This document shows, piece by piece, positions 18,839 through 19,264 of a stretch of DNA of 19,264 nt. The notes below the pieces were generated by a model, which made no database searches, was not told where the DNA came from, and worked only from the letters and a program-made list of their open reading frames with translations. The DNA comes from Paraglomus occultum. Its lineage: Eukaryota > Glomeromycota > Glomeromycetes > Paraglomerales > Paraglomeraceae. Location of the stretch: positions 1 through 19,264 of the forward strand of contig CAJVPJ010000669.1 of NCBI GenBank assembly GCA_910592205.1. Reading direction: 5' to 3'. The position numbers and the translations under genes were made by a program. The first letter of the stretch is position 1. Each line of letters starts with the position of its first letter.

Positions 18839-19176
18839 TTATTGCGATATACATTTCTCGTTGTTGTCGATGGATGGGGTTACGTTATAAACTTTGTTTG
18901 CTTCTAGGTTTGGTGATTTTGCTTTTGCGTTGGAGCTGGTCTGTTTACTATCGTCATTGTTGTGGTTACTAATGCTATTATTACTGTTGCTGTCAGTCGT
19001 CGTCGTCGTCGTCTTCGCAGCTGTTTTTGTTGACGTCGTTGTTGCAGTGCTGCTGCTGTGGATATTACTGTTGTTGTTGGTGTCGTGGTTGTTACTGTTA
19101 CTACTTTGTTGTTTTGGTTCGTCGTCGGCTGTTGCTGTTGTTGGTGTCGTCGTCATTGCAGCTGTTACTGCTGTTT
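18839..19176 (-). CDS. Ser/Thr/Asn-rich low-complexity frame at window edge
   Basis: An open minus frame from after a stop near 19176 to TAA at 18839-18841. The first part is made of trinucleotide-type repeats giving T/S/N/D runs (for example ATTTTTTDSNSNNSISN). The last 35 codons are of normal complexity: SSNAKAKSPNLEANKV and NVTPSIDNNEKCISQ. The opposite strand gives only Val/Leu-rich runs. It may be the 3' part of a low-complexity protein whose upstream exons lie outside the window, or repeat-generated noise. Confidence 0.25.
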
Positions 19177-19264
19177 ATATTGCAGCTGTCGTCGTGGTTG
19201 CAACTGCTACTGCCGTTATTTTGGTTCATTATTATTGCAGCTGCTATTGCTATTGATGTTGGTG
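18900..19264. repeat. GTT/GTC/GCT-type trinucleotide low-complexity tract
   Basis: Imperfect arrays of GTT, GTC, GCT and ATT units continue to the window end, including a short (GTC)n core near 18997-19015. Period-three structure dominates both strands. Confidence 0.75.

Noticed and set aside
18894-19256. Val/Leu-rich 120-codon plus frame resembling a membrane protein
   Set aside because: It is the complement of the trinucleotide arrays; the hydrophobicity comes from GTN and CTN repeats.

Overview
This is a eukaryotic, AT-rich, intron-containing window, most likely from a fungus. Three things point to the Mucoromycota and in particular the arbuscular mycorrhizal Glomeromycotina: short introns (about 70-170 nt) with GTRAGT/GTTTGT donors and YAG acceptors; a decayed Mutator-like (MULE) transposase of the kind abundant in those genomes (TDKDFAE, YKTAKGR and NRWELWARS motifs); and relics of a PD-(D/E)XK nuclease-like family that I associate with the same group. 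The lineage call rests on memory of family style, not on a search. No rRNA, tRNA or CRISPR array was seen.

The left 11.4 kb is a decayed tandem amplification. A roughly 3-kb block, R, occurs three times: R1 about 62-3017, R2 about 5122-6796 (3' half deleted), R3 about 8371-11393. Two copies of a gene cassette, G, sit between them: G1 about 3527-5121 and G2 about 6797-8370. Each G cassette holds a plus-strand gene for a small multi-pass membrane protein that starts with a 7-nt coding exon. G1 is complete (256 aa) and G2 is truncated by a 1-bp frameshift (228 aa). Each R block carries, on the minus strand, a frameshifted relic of a gene that I read as PD-(D/E)XK nuclease-like. R1 also holds an intact 97-nt copy of the last exon of the neighbouring seven-TM gene. 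R1 is followed by about 500 bp of non-repeated DNA containing a pogo/Tigger-like MITE (3071-3267).

The best single gene is a five-exon minus-strand gene at 11244-12662 encoding a 332-residue seven-transmembrane protein. Its last exon lies inside R3. The ancestral order was therefore probably G(+) - relic(-) - 7TM(-), with the duplication breakpoint inside the last intron of the 7TM gene.

The right part (12.7-19.3 kb) is mostly non-coding. It holds a possible decayed minus-strand coding locus with a coiled coil (14902-15400), a long (TTA)n microsatellite (15760-15876), a frameshifted MULE transposase (17177-18642, minus), an 11-bp GC-rich palindrome (18705-18729) and a Ser/Thr/Asn-rich low-complexity frame at the window edge.

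No metabolic pathway or operon can be read from this window. What stands out is a lineage-specific membrane-protein locus that has been repeatedly duplicated, converted and decayed next to transposon debris.
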